A DNA stretch of 6,669 bases from assembly GCA_002348345.1 (NCBI GenBank), contig DEAY01000316.1, positions 8,936-15,604 of the forward strand. The letters are read 5' to 3'. The DNA comes from Verrucomicrobia bacterium UBA2970. Its GTDB lineage: Bacteria > Verrucomicrobiota > Verrucomicrobiia > Limisphaerales > AAA164-E04. Below are positions 6,488 to 6,669 of the stretch, piece after piece. A model generated the notes under the pieces. The model was not told the origin of the DNA and ran no database searches. It saw only the letters and a list, made by a program, of their open reading frames with translations. The translations under genes and the position numbers were made by a program. Numbering within the stretch: the first letter of the stretch is position 1; every line of letters begins with the position of its first letter.

Positions 6488-6523
6488 ATACACCTGACGC
6501 GAAGAAAGCGTTACAGGCGTTGA
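6470..6523 (+). CDS. Candidate 17-residue Arg-rich leader peptide
   Basis: This mini-ORF encodes MILMPPIHLTRRKRYRR and stops at TGA (6521-6523). The last seven residues include five Arg and one Lys, using CGA, AGA, CGT and AGG codons. It has an optimal GGAGG six bases upstream, whereas the prepilin gene 47 bases further on has none. It could be a translated leader controlling the downstream gene through coupling or ribosome stalling, or a tiny protein in its own right, or chance. No homolog is recognised. Two in-frame GTG codons directly before the ATG are alternative starts. Confidence 0.3.
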   Translation: MILMPPIHLTRRKRYRR

Positions 6524-6570
6524 CAAGTATTATTGAACCTCAGCCTCATGTCTCTCAATCACTCTTGAAG

Positions 6571-6669
6571 ATGAAGACGAACAGCAAAAGTCACTCTCAA
6601 TCGGAACTTCAGAAGCGCGCCCTGGGATTTACCCTGATTGAGTTATTGGTGGTCATCGCCATCATTGCC
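6571..6669 (+). CDS. Prepilin-like protein, N-terminus only (cut by window edge)
   Basis: The 33 visible codons show a 17-18-residue leader (MKTNSKSHSQSELQKRAL), then G-FTLIELLVVIAIIA, the classic type IV/type II secretion prepilin cleavage and methylation motif. Cleavage is expected after the Gly (residue 19), with methylation of the new N-terminal Phe and Glu at mature position 5. In Verrucomicrobiota and Planctomycetes this start is usual for large families of pseudopilin-like proteins, often of the DUF1559 / H-X9-DG type, but the C-terminal part needed to decide is outside the window. ATG 6571 has no clear Shine-Dalgarno sequence (only GAAG abutting it). The frame stays open upstream to 6457, with TTG at 6520 and 6565 as the only other possible starts. 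The basic, polar leader fits ATG 6571 well. It would be processed at the inner membrane by a prepilin peptidase. Confidence 0.85.
   Translation, partial: MKTNSKSHSQSELQKRALGFTLIELLVVIAIIA

Larger units (their letters stand above)
6076..6570. other. Divergent intergenic region rich in inverted repeats
   Basis: About 495 bases separate the minus-strand temptin-like gene from the plus-strand prepilin gene. I see no full-size gene. The region holds a bulged hairpin (6126-6153), a 7-bp inverted repeat TGACTCA/TGAGTCA (6214-6220 and 6254-6260), a perfect 9-bp inverted repeat (6360-6368 and 6393-6401), a Shine-Dalgarno-equipped mini-ORF (6470-6523) and three TTGTTGA copies (6095, 6188, 6210). A further small frame (6253-6372, 39 codons, MSQEGREERL...) has AGGGGG six bases before its ATG, but I cannot support it as a gene. 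No convincing sigma-70 promoter pair was found: TTGACA at 6520-6525 has no -10 at normal spacing. Confidence 0.5.

Noticed and set aside
6520..6548. TTGACA as a -35 box for the prepilin gene
   Set aside because: At 17-19 bases the sequence is GCCTCA/CCTCAT/CTCATG, not a -10. The TATTAT at 6528-6533 is only two bases away from the TTGACA.

Overview
This window looks like a piece of a Verrucomicrobiota (or related Planctomycetes-type) chromosome. Three things point there. A prepilin N-terminus of the GFTLIELLVVIAIIA type starts at the right edge. A secreted protein opens with the WPQFRGP motif and carries PQQ-like propeller repeats. A large secreted protein ends in a short beta-sandwich-like tail (ITWEGGATLMSADTLSGPF) of a kind common on exported proteins of Verrucomicrobiota. 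The phylum call is an inference from protein style; there is no rRNA or other phylogenetic marker.

Layout: 1-271 is non-coding as far as I can see, with a G9 tract and weak hairpins. A minus-strand gene (272-1075) encodes a secreted protein with six EF-hand calcium loops. A 390-base gap separates it from the divergent plus-strand gene 1466-2866, a secreted PQQ-like beta-propeller protein. That gene runs tail to tail into a minus-strand gene (2818-3828) for a probable outer-membrane beta-barrel, and the two coding regions overlap by 49 bases on opposite strands. Upstream of the barrel gene on the same strand, after 156 bases, lies 3985-6075: a 696-residue exported protein with a temptin-like/c-type-heme N-terminal module (CTTCH plus DSDGDGFTNGQELGD), a beta-rich middle and the verrucomicrobial-style tail. 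The next ~495 bases are non-coding or hold only very small ORFs, but contain several clean inverted repeats. A plus-strand type II/IV prepilin-like gene then begins at 6571 and is cut by the window edge.

All five main genes encode predicted exported or envelope proteins. No metabolic pathway, defence system, mobile element, CRISPR array, tRNA or rRNA is visible. The temptin-like and barrel genes are co-directional and could be co-transcribed, but the 156-base gap does not prove it. The most intriguing non-standard signal is upstream of the prepilin gene: a 17-codon arginine-rich mini-ORF with the best Shine-Dalgarno sequence noticed in the window, part of which sits in a hairpin stem, preceded by a perfect 9-bp inverted repeat. 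I found nothing I would call a proven new system.
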